Assembly: GCA_022829145.1 (NCBI GenBank)
Contig: CM040743.1
Location: 552,501-616,500 of the forward strand
From: Albula goreensis
Taxonomy: Eukaryota > Chordata > Actinopteri > Albuliformes > Albulidae
Direction of reading: 5' to 3'
DNA length: 64,000 nt
The notes under the pieces were generated by a model. It saw only the letters and a list, made by a program, of their open reading frames with translations, made no database searches and was not told the origin of the DNA. Position numbers and translations under genes: made by a program. This document shows positions 50,905 to 63,942 of this stretch, piece after piece. Within the stretch, counting starts at the first letter, position 1. Every line of letters begins with the position of its first letter.

Positions 50905-51981
50905 ATCATTTTTTACATTTCTGTAGCCACTGATCAATAAGGATATTGCATTTATGGTCTTCCACAATTATAAAAAGGAGTAATCACTTTTTCCAACAGA
51001 AACTGGACAAAGAGACGGCTACACAAAATCTGACTGCTCTACTCATGATGTTCGTTTCTTGTCCCCAAGAATCCATTTCACACAATTATGCACATTATTA
51101 TGTTTTGTTTAATCATTCCTTTTCTTCACTAAAGTAAAATAAAAAAGTACCACAAAGGGAAAAAGATGAGTTTTCTTGTATACACTTCATATCAGAGATG
51201 CCCGGACCTGTACAGGTTGTCCTGGAAACCGTCTTTGATCCACTGAATGTCACATCAGTTTCAGCAGAGGACAGCAGGAGCTGCTAAGACAGCCAGAACT
51301 CTTCAGCGTGAGCCTGTCTGCTTAATTAATACATCTCCTCTAGGGGAGGCCGGGGCACACACGGATCCACGGTAAGGAGGGTTTGGCATGTAAACCCCCC
51401 CAAGAAAAAAAAGCATTAGCCCTGGGTTTGAGGTGAAACAGAAGAGGATGCTGGGAAATACTCTGCCAGGACTGGGTGGCACCAAATGGCAAACTTCCAG
51501 ATCAGACCAGAGTCCCAGAAACCCATGCCTTTTTACTGAAGTGACAATCAAGACCCCCACAATCCCAGAGTGCACTGCCCCACCCTGCCAGTAGCTTACC
51601 ACAGCATAGCATATCTATGGTAAGCTGTGGATACAGGAAATCCAGCATTCCTCCTCTCTCTCCAGCTCCTCTTCCAATGTAAGGCAATTCTCAATCACTG
51701 TCACAATGTTAAATATACAAGAACAAAAAAAAAAAAAAAAAAAAAATCCAAAATGAAATAAAAAATTTTCTCGTATCAATCCATCCTGTTGTGGTCGTAG
51801 AAAAGATCAGACAAAGAGAGGTGTTCTGTCTCTCTCTTCCCTCTATCCATCTCCATCTTTCCCTCCTCCACCTCCCATTGTCTCTTTTCCCCCAAACCTC
51901 CCTCTCCTCTCTCCCCCCCTCCTTCTCCCTCCTCTCTCCCCTCCCCCCCCATCATGGGGTTGGGTTGGGGTCAGTGGATCC

Positions 51982-54900
51982 TCACTTGACGGTTGCGGCA
52001 GAGTTCTGGGCTCGGATGGAACACCAGGCCATGAAGATATCCCTGTGAGGAAACAGTGGTAGGTCATATATGCAGGTTGTTCATAGGGATTCATGTGTGT
52101 GTACGGTATGTGTGTGTGTGTGTGTGTAGTGAGTATGTGTGTATGTATTGTGTGCATGTGTATAGTGCATACCTGCAGTGTGTGGCCACACACTCGTTGC
52201 TGCAGTACTCTCTGTCCCAGTCTTTGCTCTCCACAGGGGGGTTGGTGCAGCCGGCACGGAGGCAGCGACCAGGGGGGCCTGGGGGGGCAGAGAGCTCAGG
52301 GCCTGGAGCCACCGTGACCTCCACCTCCATCTGAGGAGGGGGAAGAGGGAGGGCTAGTGTTACTTAGTTAGCTTGTGGAAATTACCCTTCCTTATCATGC
52401 TAAATAGTTAGCTTACTTGGTTGGCAAAATGTCTTGTTTAGCTAGCTAGCAAAGCTACATTCAGCATTTAGTAATATCAGCCTCTGTTGGCCCTTAAAAG
52501 TGCTTTAAGTAAAGACACACATAACCTGCACTCGCAACAGGCTGTGCCTAATAACAACACTGTATAGACTAATGCAGCCACCACTCTGCTCGGTCCTGCT
52601 CTGTCCAATGGCGTCACAGTTACTGTTATTATAATTACGATTATCATTTCTGTTAGCTAGCAAGGCAGCCCGTGATGGCCCAGAGAAGAGTTAAGGCAGC
52701 TCATAAACCCTGATCCACTGAAACTGCCACCCGTGCACAGGTTCTGCCTGCCGGTTAGCACAGCACAGGTTCTCCCTGTACCTTTACACAGCACAGGTTC
52801 TCCCGGTCTGTTTAGACAGCACTGATTCTACCTGCCTGTCCGCACAGCACAAGTTCTCCCTGTACCTTTACACAGCACAGGTTTTGCTTGCCGGTTAGCA
52901 CAGCACAGGTTCTCCCTGTACCTTTACACAGCACAAGTTCTCCCTGTACCTTTACACAGCACAGGTTCTGCCGGTCTCTTTAGACAGCACTGATTCTACC
53001 TGCCCGTCCGCACAGCACAAGTTCTCCCTGTACCTTTACACAGCACAGGTTTTGCTTGCCGGTTAGCACAGCACAGGTTCTCCCTGTACCTTTACACAGC
53101 ACAAGTTCTCCCTGTACCTTTACACAGCACAGGTTCTGCTTGCCGGTTAGCACAGCACAGGTTCTCCCTGTCCCTTTAGAAAGCACAAGTTCTGCCTGCC
53201 GGTTAGCACAGCACAGGTTCTGCCTGCCGGTTAGCACAGCACAGGTTCTCCCTGTACCTTTACACAGCACAAGTTCTGCCTGCCGGTTAGCACAGCACAG
53301 GTTCTCCCTGTACCTTTACACAGCACAAGTTCTGCCTGCCGGTTAGCACAGCACAGGTTCTCCCAGTACCGTTACACAGCACAGGTTCTCCCTGTACCTT
53401 TACACAGCACAGGTTCTCCCTGTACCTTTACACAGCACAGGTTCTGCCTGTCTCTTTAGACAGCACCGATTCTGCCTGCCCGTCCGCACAGCACAAGTTC
53501 TCCCAGTACCTTTACACAGCACCGATTCTGCCTGCCCGTCAGCACAGCACAGGTTCTGCCTGTACCTTCACACAGCACAGGTTCTGTCTGCCCATTCGCA
53601 CAACACAGGTTCTGTTGACGGTTCAGCATGAGGAGAACAGACGTGCTGTGCATTTCTGACTCCCTCCCTCAGACCCCAGCACCCCCGTACCTCCTCTGAA
53701 GTGAGCTCTTCTGCCTGCACCATGTCCTCAGCAGAGGAGGTGGTTGCCATATCCACAGCAGACTGCACCACTTGCACAGGAGCTGCAGGGGTGGACACTG
53801 AGGAGGAACCTGCTGAGACCGCTGCTGCTGCCGTCGTGACGATGAAGGGCGTGGCCAGCTCTGCCTTCAGGGGAGCAGGGACAATCTTTATCTGCAGAGG
53901 AGGGGGTGGGGTCGAGGCCACAGACACAGCCCCAACTACGCCTCCAGGTCCAGGTCCACCCCCGCCACGGGGTTTGGCCTGGAGAGGGGGCGGGGCTGGG
54001 GAGTGCACCATCTGCTGGAGGCGGGGTGGTGGGGGCGTGGTCTGCATCTGCTGCAGGGGTGGAGGTTGGCGGCTGGGGGCGGGGCCAGGAGCTCGGGAGG
54101 ACGCAGGGACAACTGTAACCAATGAGGCAGGAATTTGCTGGGCCTGCACTCCAGCCCCTCCTCCTGCAGCCAAAGCCCCACCCAAGGCCTGCTTGGAGAT
54201 GATGATCTTGGTGACAGTGGGTGGGTTGGGGGCAGGGCTGGGGGAGGGGCCAGGGGTGGGGGCGTTGTTCTTGTGGGCACCTGTGCGGGACCGTGTGGTG
54301 ACCTGTGGAAGGTCCAGGATGATGTTGGAGGTGCAGATGTTGGTGATGGTGTTCTGGTCGGGGGCGTGGTGGGGGATTCGGGCGGAGCGTGGGGCGGGGG
54401 CAGGGACGGGCGCTGGGGGTGGGGCAGGGGGCAGGGCCGTGGCTGGAGGGGGAGGGGAGGCAGCAGTCTCCATCACCTCAGCACCCGTCTAGGGATAGGG
54501 AGGGAAGGAGAAAGAACAAGCATTCTTTAACTTTTCAGTTAAATTAGCAGGTTTCAATGTACAATCAACACAATGCAGCAAACTTCAGTAATATAAATTA
54601 CTGGACTGCAAATCCACTTCCAGGTTAGGAGAACATGATGTGCCTCTAGTGATAACATACAGACACTGCATAACTACCAGACAGTGATGAGCTGTTGCTT
54701 TGGGACAACTCAATGACTTCTGGACCTAAACACTCAAAATGTTATGGACAGACTGATTGGTCAGCGAGTTCATCACATTGCTGCTCGGGGACGGCTGATT
54801 GGTGGAGAGCTGCTCACCTGAGAGAGCTGATTGGCTCTGTATGCAGCCAGTGCTTTCAGATACTCTTTCTTTGCCGCCTCAGTCTTGCGCTTATACACCT

Positions 54901-55538
54901 GGGGAGGAGAGACAAACACAGCCGGCCTCTTTTTCACAAGAGCTTTTACTGATTTTGACAAAAATCGAACAAATAACAGGAAACTGACTAAAAAACTGCA
55001 TAAAATCAGTGTATGATAAAACAACAAGTGCCAGTGTACACCAGCAGTGTGTGTACATAAAATTTGAGTGTATACAGTGTGTGTATATATGTGACTGTAT
55101 GCACTTCATCACTGTGTGTGTATACCTGTTTCTGCTCCTCTCCCAGGCTGTCCCACATGGAGGCTACGATCTTGGACACCTCTCCGAAGGTGGCACTGGG
55201 GTTCTGGCCCTTGATGGCGGCCTGAGTGTCCCTGAAGAACAGGGCGTAGGCCGACACAGGCTTCTGCGGCTCATTTGGGTCCTTCTTCTTCCTTCCAATC
55301 CTCTTCTGAGCCCCACCCCCGGCACCCCCAGCCCCACCCCCAGCCCCCCCCATGGCCATGGCTGGCTTACCGCCGCCCCTGCGGACTACTGGGGCCGTGG
55401 AGGAGGGCAGAGTTGCTGTGGAGACAGAGGGGCTCAGCGAGATGGACAGAGAGGCTGGGGAATCCACCAGTACTGCCTTCTAGGAGGGAGGGAGGGAAGA
55501 GGGTGGAAAATGAATGAAGACACTCAGAAGTGGTGTGG

Positions 55539-55571
<33 letters not shown>

Positions 55572-55656
55572 CATGTGCATTGGCTCAGTCAAAAGCAGGC
55601 CTGCAGAATTACAAATTTCTGATTCATAGGTGAATGAAGAAACATACAGGTGGCGT

Positions 55657-55710
<54 letters not shown>

Positions 55711-56244
55711 TCCCTCACCTGTTTGAAGTCGTCCAGGTCCTCATCCTGCAGAGAGCCCGCAGGAGAAGGTGTGGCTGATAGTGGCTGTTCGGGGGACTGT
55801 GGGCGGGGCAAAATGGTCCCGCCCCCCAAACTGAGCCCAAGCTGAGAGCTCAGTTCAGATTGGTCGATGGTGGTCAGCTGATTATGACCCAGGAGGCCAT
55901 GGCTCATGTCACTCAGTGGGACATCTATGGTCATGGGGGAGGAGCTACTGAAATGGGAGCCAATGGAGTGGCCCAAGTCCTGGACACATGATGGAGAGGA
56001 ACCAATGAGCAAACAGCCCTGCTGGACAGCACAGCACAAAGCATGCTGAGCCAAACAACCAACTCCAAAATATGCCAACTGCCACATTCCACATCCAGCT
56101 ACCGCTAATGACCAACAACCTGCTTATGCTAACAGCCACCTCACACATCAATACACTCAACCAATGGCAACAACCACCTGGCACAACTACTGAACCACGC
56201 ATCCATGCATCTAGCTAATGCTAACACCCATCTCACACACCAGG

Positions 56245-56322
<78 letters not shown>

Positions 56323-59267
56323 CAGTACTCACCATGCCCAGGCTAGAGCTGAGCAGGGCGCCTCCGCCTGGCTGATTCATCACCCCCAGACTTAGGTGCT
56401 CCAGGCCCTGAGAGGGGGGGTTGACGAAAGTGGAGGCAAAGGAGGGGTCGTTGCCCCCGACGACTGCAGCCCTGACGGAAGTGTCTTCCACTCCGCTGCC
56501 CTCAGACAGCTCGCCAAAGTGGGACACCACGTCCGACACGGACAGCGCAGAGTCAGGGTCGAGTGAAATGGGCGGGATCTCAAACTCCTCATCGCCCAGA
56601 CTGGGGGTGTGGAACGTCTGCCAGGGAAATGGGATTTATCCATTACACACGGATCTAATACTCAATCAGCCATAAATTTGCTTTTATCAAAACAAAACTG
56701 CAGAAAGTAAGACAAGCACTTTATATTGAAATATGGCTGGAAGTTAGCATGCTGCTCCCAGTTGGTGGAGTCCTATGTTATAGAGATCCACACACAGGCA
56801 GCTTTGCTGTGTGCTGACTTTTGCTGAAGCAGGACTTCAGCCTAGAGATGGCGAGCCAATCACACTATGACAGGCTGTCTTCCATCTCAATCAAAACAGG
56901 CCTGTGTGTGAGACCCAATCAGAAGGCTCAGGGGAGGGCTCGGGGGAGGGCTCGGGGAGGGCTCGGGGAGGGCTCGGGGGAGGGCTCGGGGAGGGCTCGG
57001 GGGAGGGCTCAGGTGAGGGCTCAGGTGAGGGCTCAGGTGAGGGCTCAGGGAGGGCTCAGGGAGGGCTCAGGGAGGGCTCAGGGAGGGCTCAGGGGAGGGC
57101 TCAGGTGAGGGCTCAGGGGAGGGCTCAGGTGAGGGCTCAGGTGAGGGCTCAGGTGTGATAACAGCATAGCTGGGGACAGGGCAGGGGTTTGTTCTTACCA
57201 ACTGCAGCATTAATGATAAATCCATTCAGAGCCTTTTCTTTCATGTGTACGCAGCTTACTGAAATAGGCATTACAGCCATACCAGTAAATCCAATAGTTT
57301 TCTGTTTTAGCGGAGCTGACCACTACTTCCTTTCTTTTTCCCCTTCCACAATACTTGATGCAGTACATCCACACATCCAAACATGTTCAAACACAGGACA
57401 CAGGAAACACTTCCGGGGGAAACGCACATCGCTACAATGTTCATATGACAGACAAGCAGCTACAAGGACATGCTGTTTCCATGTGGAGGATAAAAACAAA
57501 ACCTGTCTGTGAGGGCCCACAGATACAGTGTGGGCTGTGTGTTTTTCAGGAACAGCAAGCAAGTTAAACAACACTGAACAGAAACCAGTCATGTTTTCTC
57601 CCCTGGACACATTTCACATGGAGTCAGCAGACTGAAGGAGTGCTAGCATTAAACTTGCAGACACTGCAGCCCAGCAGCACTGGAGCTAAACTGGGGCTTT
57701 GTATTCTCTATAGTGCAATGGAGTGTGTGTGTGTGTGTGCGTGTGCTAGCATGGTGCTAGCATGGTTTCAAAGCTGAGGCAGTGCGCAATACTGCGAGTA
57801 AAGCTGGGAGTAGTACTGGGTCTGCAGTTTAGAGTGTGACTGGCAGTACAGAGCTATGAATAAAGTTGTGCGTAGTTGTGAAGAGTACAGTGTAAGAAGG
57901 AACAGTGCAAAGTGCTGCAGTATTACTCATGTAACGTGAGTATTTGTCGAGGAAACAGTGCAGTCAGTGGAGTGTAGCACTGGGAGTGCAGCATGGGGCA
58001 CACGAGTAGAGTGAAAGACAGCACAGCAGAGTCTGTACCTCAGAGGAGGAGAGGAACGGGTGGCCGGCCCCTGGGATGGTCAGGTAGTTATCACTGCCTC
58101 CAGGAAACTGACAACAGACAGAGGAGGTGGTCAGCACACAAACACCACTTCAATCATAAGCTGTTTTCACATATGAACTCTGGAAAATGTCCGGAGAATC
58201 AGGTCAGGGCATTTTCCGGAGTTGCCCTTTCACACATGCAGCACAGAAGCAGAGATTTTCCGTGTCAGACGCCTTCACATCTACAAGAAATAATCTGTTT
58301 GGTTTAGGTAGGGTGACGCCTGGGTAGAGCATGCAGGAGGCAAGACATGACGCAAAAAGTATGCTGCAGATATCGCAGTGTTTTGTTCATGGAAGATAGC
58401 GAAGGAGGCTGACTCATCCGTAAAGATGACTGTTTTTGCGTTGATATCAATACTACATGTACTTGGACGTATCTGCAATATAAACGGAAGAATGAAAAGC
58501 AAGCAAAGAGAACGAAGCAGCTACCCTCAGATGCTTGTATTCTTCTGGTTTAGTGCCAGTCTCATGACAGAAACGTCTTCAAAAAGTTGTGAATTCTCTG
58601 GAAAATTACCTGCTGTATTGGGCTCAACCGGACATTTACCGGACTTTGTACTAGGGAGCTAGCAGGATAAAGTCCCTTTAATATCAGGCGCGATATGGTT
58701 CGGGAATTTGCCTTCACACATACCGCTCCTCCGGGTAATATCCGGAAAAGTTCAGGGTTGCAGTGCATGTGTGAAAGGGGCTATACATTTACACCCTCCG
58801 GTTTGGGCACCAGTACCAAAGCACCTGCTGCCCAACACGATGTTTTTCGTAGCGAACTCATATTTGCACTAGAGAAAAGCGTGGTGAGGAACACCTCCAG
58901 GCTAACGATGTTTTCAGTTTCGTAATTGACAACATTTATAGGTGATGTAAACATTTAATGTAGGAAGACGGACAATATTTGCAAACAGTGAAGAGTAGCA
59001 AGCTGGATGTGCACTAACGCTGCACCAGTGCTGCGGCAGCTTCTGTATGAATGATTCGCAACACCGCCTGAGTCACGCTCACTCTCGCAGTCAATGATGT
59101 AAATGCAGCGCACGGCTGTGTGAATGCGCCTGGTAGTGTGTGTGGAAAAGTAGTCGATTCACCTTGTTAACCGAGTCGTATCCATTGTAAGACTGCGAAT
59201 CCAAAAACTCCGAGTCACTGTGCTGTCCAGTACCGTCGGACAGATCCGAGTAAAAATTAAGGTCCAT
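51982..59267 (-). CDS. tox4: tox4, TOX family HMG-box protein 4
   Basis: Nuclear HMG-box protein. The mammalian protein belongs to the PNUTS-WDR82-PP1 phosphatase complex that dephosphorylates the Pol II CTD. I traced nine phase-consistent coding exons: 59163-59267, 58039-58107, 56333-56617, 55719-55979, 55126-55479, 54818-54898, 53691-54488, 52173-52330, 51982-52042 (2,172 nt, 723 aa). Residues 36-58 read [20 protein letters not shown], then [20 protein letters not shown], the TOX signature. A basic run KRIGRKKK (299-306) precedes the HMG box (about 307-375, [20 protein letters not shown] onward). A long Pro/Ala/Gln-rich region (386-650) follows. The C-terminus has a Cys/His cluster ([27 protein letters not shown]) typical of TOX4. 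It is longer than human (621 aa) because of the 35-residue first exon and the Pro-rich exon 7. An alternative first exon lies at 61656-61661. Confidence 0.95.
52740..53610. repeat. 28-bp array, about 30 units, tox4 intron 7
   Basis: Units contain gcacaggttctccctgtacc followed by tttacaca, with ctgcctgccggttagca and cccgtccg variants. It fills most of the intron between exons 7 and 8. Confidence 0.93.
55655..55708. repeat. (CA)n microsatellite, tox4 intron 4
   Basis: A CA tract adjoining the exon 4 donor (55718); a short TG tract lies at 55538-55566 in the same intron. Confidence 0.95.
56246..56322. repeat. (CA)n microsatellite, tox4 intron 3
   Basis: A nearly pure CA run about ten bases beyond the exon 3 donor. 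Confidence 0.95.
56930..57158. repeat. 12-14-bp G-rich array (gagggctcaggt), tox4 intron 2
   Basis: About 17 units of gggctcggggag or gggctcaggtga. The first half has cggg and the second half cagg variants, so the array has two blocks. It has G-quadruplex potential on the plus strand. Confidence 0.9.
57160..58035. other. tox4 intron 2, unique part
   Basis: Unique sequence with a short TG tract near 57725; no exon seen. Confidence 0.5.
58155..58790. mobile_element. Possible MITE-like element in tox4 intron 1
   Basis: The ends are imperfect inverted repeats. The left end reads taagctgttttcacatatg, and the right end read backwards is tatagcccctttcacacatg. Internally ttttccgga motifs recur in opposite orientation near both ends (around 58185-58225 and 58735-58750). 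It has no transposase-like frame. A TA target duplication is possible but not clear. The class is uncertain. Confidence 0.4.
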
Positions 59268-61655
59268 TGTCTCCGATTTTTCATTCATGAGACGCGCAGT
59301 ATTAACACTATCCACTATGGTAACGTCACTCGGTGGCCAATATCGCCAAAACGTTTTTCCAGTTATCACAATCCTACCAGATAGCCGTTTAACTAGCGAG
59401 CAAACTAATATTGTTCAGGTTACAAAACAGTGTATTACTGAACCTTTTAGGGGTATCTAACTAGCTGGTTAGCTTTTGGAAACAACAAACTGAGACAGTT
59501 GGCTGGTTAACCGCGCGTATATTGAAGCACCGTTATCGAGACAGCTCCACATGCTCGGCAGGCTGCTGTTCATCAGCGGGTAGCTCCAGCCATTTAGCTC
59601 GCTAAAAAGAATAGTTTCTATCATTTATCAATTTAAGTAGCTAAGATAAACTAATAGTTAAGGTAGGGTTAAGTAGTTAAGAAGTACAACGTTAGCTAGA
59701 ATTCGTAAAACGCCCTTTACTGAAACAATTAATATATATACATTTTATTTTCAAAGTACCATTGATTCTCGTCTCTTGATGTAAATGTTAACTTACATAT
59801 CACCACGTCACAGCCACCGAGTAACGGCAATCCCTCTGTCCTTACACACCATGCCTGCGTGACAGCCACAATGCTAACGCTGCATTTCACACAAACTAGC
59901 AAGCTAGCTCGCTAACTTAGCATGCCTCAGGATTACTATTTAAATAGATATTTTTGGGTCGTTGGACAGGTAGCCACACAGAAGAGCAAGTTTACTGGTT
60001 GCTGTGATCAAATATATAATATTATACGCTTACACCAACTTACAATATTGTAAGCCCAAGCCAATGATACATCACCTACTGATAGCTAGCTAAATAAAAA
60101 TGACAACGCAGACTAACAACCGAGATAAAAACAATATTCGCATTTAAAAATCGCAGCTACTGTTCCCATACTAGAAAAGAGGTGCATCTGTTTATTTACA
60201 TTAGGTTGGGGTAAAAAGAAAAAGTAACCAATATCGTGGAATTGAGTTGACTGGTTAGCAAGATTTTCTGTCCGGTCATAGTGGCTAACGTTTGCTAGCT
60301 AGTTGGCTCTCGTCGCCTTCCCTCAACTGGAGTCTTTCCAATCGAGCCAGCGCTATGGATCGGGCGACATCATTTTTTCCAGAAAAGGTTACCAGACGCA
60401 AGCCAATTCAATTCCATTTGGTCATTTTTCTTTTAACATTTAGTGACTTATAGCAGACTGTAGCAATACCCGTAAAAAAACTCTTCTAGAAAAAATCGCG
60501 TGAAACATTATGGAAATGGGCTTAGGCGACTCTACGACTGTAAGTAGCACCTCCCGAATCCCACCCTGTCGCGGTGGTGGTTTAACCCGGGATCCAGTCG
60601 CGACTGAGGGCTCTGTGCTGTTTAACAGCCCTTTAATTATTAAGAATCTTTCGGAACTATCTTGTGTTGTATGTGTCCGGTGTACCTAGTCGTGCCCTTG
60701 ACACCTCAAAATGGACTGCGATATGAAAAATGTTTCATCATAAAAATGACTCCCCTCCATTGTTAATCATGGAGGGGGAGGTTGTGGCCCTTTGATTAGT
60801 TAATTACAAATTTAACTAATCCTTAATTGGATAATAAATATGTCTACTGAGAGCACCGAGCTGTGGTACGGTTATGAGCAATAATCTTACCATAGTCGTG
60901 GTTTAACAAATATAAACGGTAGTAGCAGCGAGTTTAGCAACATTAACAGTACAGCGTGCGCCAGTTGCTTCTGATAACACTCCCTAATCCCTAATCTTTC
61001 TATAAAACATCATAAATATTAGCTTGTTACTATCGTTTTGGTGGGAACCATTAAAGTTTTTTATGATAATCGCTTACATAACTATACCGATAACAGTTTG
61101 TGTGTAAATCAATATAACATGCTCATGGCAAACCAATAAGTACCCAGCGATGAGCCTCCCACTATCGATGTTTGGGTGATGGCAAATTGGACGTCTCTTT
61201 TTGGCCCTCCTAATTAATGCCTTTCAACTACCAAGTAACATTTCAAATCACGTTAGTTAGCGAGCAACTCATTGTTCCTTTGACACCGTGTCCCTTCTTG
61301 CCAAAAGCGAAGATCTCCTGATTGATAGTGCCTCAGTGTGGGGAGAAAAAAAACTCTTGCCAGTTTACCCTAACTAATGCAATTAAACTAAAGGTAACAC
61401 TATTTGGCTTATGCTCACTGACTCTAACATGTAGAACCGGAAGATACAAATAAGTTAACACTCGCTAAAACTAGCTAATCTCTCAGGTTGGGTTTCAAAA
61501 GTTTACAGACGGCATTGCAAGCCAGATAGTAAACGCTGATGTATTTCTAATTTTGAAATATAGATTTGGCGTGATGTAGACGCCCTTTTCTCCTGGGTTT
61601 CCTGAATAATAATGTAGAAGAGTTTGGTTTAAAGAAAGGCCTGCTATTTTCTTAC
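59268..61655 (-). promoter_or_regulatory. tox4: Region between the two tox4 first exons
   Basis: Unique AT-rich sequence, no arrays. The part just above 59267 would hold the promoter of the [10 protein letters not shown] first exon if that exon has its own TSS. I saw no further coding exon. Confidence 0.4.
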
Positions 61656-61661
61656 CTCCAT
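61656..61661 (-). CDS. tox4: tox4 alternative first coding exon (Met-Glu)
   Basis: ATGGAG is immediately followed by a strong donor GTAAGAAA (GT at 61655-61654). Spliced in phase 0 to the exon at 58107 it gives [15 protein letters not shown], matching the MEFPGGNDNYLTI start of mammalian TOX4. This would give a protein of about 690 aa. The CpG-containing sequence at 61662-61850 would be its 5' UTR and promoter. This is an inference from the exact start and junction; no transcript has been seen. Confidence 0.65.
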
Positions 61662-61799
61662 TCTTCCCACTATCCGTTCGAGTCCTCTTATCTTTCCCGA
61701 ATTTCCCTGCATCACAACATGAGACCGGCTTCCGTGTTCCTCTAATGTCAGGAAGTGACATCACGATTCCGAAGACATCACGCTGCATTCATGTTTAAG

Positions 61800-62390
61800 G
61801 CTACCTTTCAAATGCGTCGCTGCTTCTGCCACAGATGCCGCATTTTTCTTTAACACATATCTAAATTTACCATTTAATGATTACATCCTGGTGTTATGCA
61901 GAAAGACTAGATTCGCCCAGAATTTAGACAAGTCAGCGAGGACAAACTGCACCACTAGAGAGCGCTGTATCCTATCGAGTCGCCTGCATGGTTGGAAAAA
62001 TTAAAACAACGCCCGAAGAATGCTATTGTTGAGCTACTCAGTGGTGCGTGACTGACTTTGTGTCAAAAGTAACAATTTGCTGCTCCGGACTCAAACTGAG
62101 AAAAAACATTTTTGATTAATGCGAGTTGAATTTCTCTGGGGACACCTTATGTCACTAGCATCACTGATTATACATGTCTGTCTGGAAAAAATATCAAGAT
62201 ATAATTTGCATTAATGCAAAGTATCTATTCACAAATATACCAGACATATTTTTTTTTTAATAAAGCTAGTCTAGACATTTTATAACACTCCAGCAGGTGA
62301 AGGCTAGAGGGAAGCAAGTTGGTGGATAGGATAGCAGTGACTTCAGATCACTTTCAATCATTCCTCATCTTCATGAGGAAGTCTTTCTTC
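61800..62390. other. Intergenic, nothing seen
   Basis: AT-rich unique sequence upstream of the tox4 distal first exon. Confidence 0.5.
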
Positions 62391-62394
62391 AACA

Positions 62395-62630
62395 GGGGAA
62401 CAGCCCTGGAGGGGGCAGTGTCTGCAGGTTTAACTCCAGCCCTGGAGGGGGCAGTGTCTGCAGGTTTAACTCCAGCCCTGGAGGGGGCAGTGTCTGCAGG
62501 TTTAACTCCAGCCCTGGAGGGCCGCAGTGTCTGCAGGTTTAACTCCAGCCCTGGAGGGGGCAGTGTCTGCAGGTTTAACTCCAGCCCTGGAGGGCCGCAG
62601 TGTCTGCAGGTTTAACTCCAGTCCTGGACC
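62395..62630. repeat. 37-bp array, about 6 units
   Basis: Units contain ccctggagggggcagtgtct followed by gcaggtttaactccag; two units carry ggccgcagtg variants. A 40-base phrase starting ccccaggtcaaccac follows and is duplicated about 98 bases further on. Confidence 0.93.
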
Positions 62631-62784
62631 CTCCAACCCCCCAGGTCAACCACAAAACACACAACACCTGATGGAGGTCTGCCGAGCATGAGAGTTCTCT
62701 GTAGCCAGTCAGTGGCTGAATAGTCACCCCTCCAACCCCCAGGTCAACCACAAAACACACAACACCTGATGGAGGAGAGCATGA

Positions 62785-63115
62785 GAGTACACACTGGCTG
62801 AGTTACCATGGCAGCCCATCCTGTATACACTGGCTGAGTTACCATGGCAGCCCATCCTGTACACACTGGCTGAGTTAACATGGCAGCCCATCCTGTACAC
62901 ACTGGCTGAGTTAACATGGCAGCCCATCCTGTACACACTGGCTGAGTTAACATGGCAGCCCATCCTGTACACACTGGCTGAGTTAACATGGCAGCCCATC
63001 CTGTACACACTGGCTGAGTTACCATGGCAGCCCATCCTGTACACACTGGCTGAGTTACCATGGCAGCCCATCCTGTACACACTGGCTGAGTTACCATGGC
63101 AGCCCATCCTGCTCA
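62785..63115. repeat. 36-bp array, about 9 units
   Basis: The unit is gtacacactggctgagttaa followed by catggcagcccatcct. Central units have ttaaca, outer units ttacca. With a period divisible by three, two minus-strand frames stay open; these are not genes. Confidence 0.95.
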
Positions 63116-63830
63116 AATCTGATTGGCTTTTCCAAACCTCCCTTTTACTGAGGCTTTTCCCGGATCAGATTTCAGCTCAAACCGTTTTAATTCTGCACAC
63201 AGAGTGATGATGTAACCAAAAGTAATTAAGCAGATGGAACTGGCCACACAAGCTGCATGGATAGGAACTGGAAATGGGCTGTATTGTAACTGCATAACAA
63301 TGCAGCTCAAACTGGATTTAAGAAAATAAGTTTCCATGCAACTGCATGCTGCTCAGATTTCAAGGAAAACTTATATTTAGATAGTGCTTTTACCCAAAGG
63401 AAGTTAATTAAACTAAGCAGGGGCCAATCAGCCTTTCTCAAGCTACACTGGGGCTTGAAGCACCATTCATCCAGGTCCCAGTCAAGAACCATAACCACTA
63501 AGCTAAAACACTGCCTCCTACCTTAAATTTCACCATTTGGTATAGTTTAAAAATATAAAGTTTTAGTCAGTAAATGCATTCACACTGGGAGGAGCAAGCC
63601 CATCTACCCATCTCTACTCTTCATTTACCTGCTGGGATGGCTGTAAACCGGTCTGTCCAAATCCTTAATCTGAACACAGTTTGTAGTTGCCATCACAAAC
63701 ACTCCTTGATGATGGGTGGGAAATACCTGGATCTGGCTTCTCTGAGCTAACTTACCATTCATAGACTTTCACACTCCAAGAAACACAACGACAGTGAATT
63801 AACAATACAACTTCCCTAAAAAAAATGCAT
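63116..63830. other. Intergenic, nothing seen
   Basis: Unique sequence; no exon or RNA gene supported. Confidence 0.5.
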
Positions 63831-63836
63831 CGCATC

Positions 63837-63842
63837 TTTATT
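63837..63842 (-). terminator. Polyadenylation signal for the gene at the right edge
   Basis: AATAAA on the minus strand (tttatt on plus), about 100 bases after the TAG at 63943. Confidence 0.45.
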
Positions 63843-63942
63843 ATTCCAGTTATCAAATGATAATTTACAACACTGCCTTGTATGTTGTACATTGTAAAAC
63901 GTTGTAGCTGATGACGTTTAACGATCCTCATGCTGTTGGGCC

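Noticed and set aside
53701-54530. Plus-strand frames of 131-263 codons opposite tox4 exon 7
   Set aside because: They are shadows of the GC-rich proline-rich exon, which has phase-consistent splice sites on the minus strand.
60510-60545. Plus-strand ATG reading MEMGLGDSTT up to a GTAAGTAG donor
   Set aside because: No partner exon was found and it would run antisense through tox4 exon 1; left as a chance match.
61495-61788. 97-codon minus-strand frame starting MQRDVFGIV
   Set aside because: Its frame differs from the tox4 ATGGAG start, and it runs through the strong donor at 61655; it is better explained as the tox4 5' UTR exon plus intron.
62724-63116. Minus-strand 117-130-codon frames with repeated CTGWAAMVTQPV or similar
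   Set aside because: They are translations of a 36-bp tandem repeat, with no promoter or splice context.
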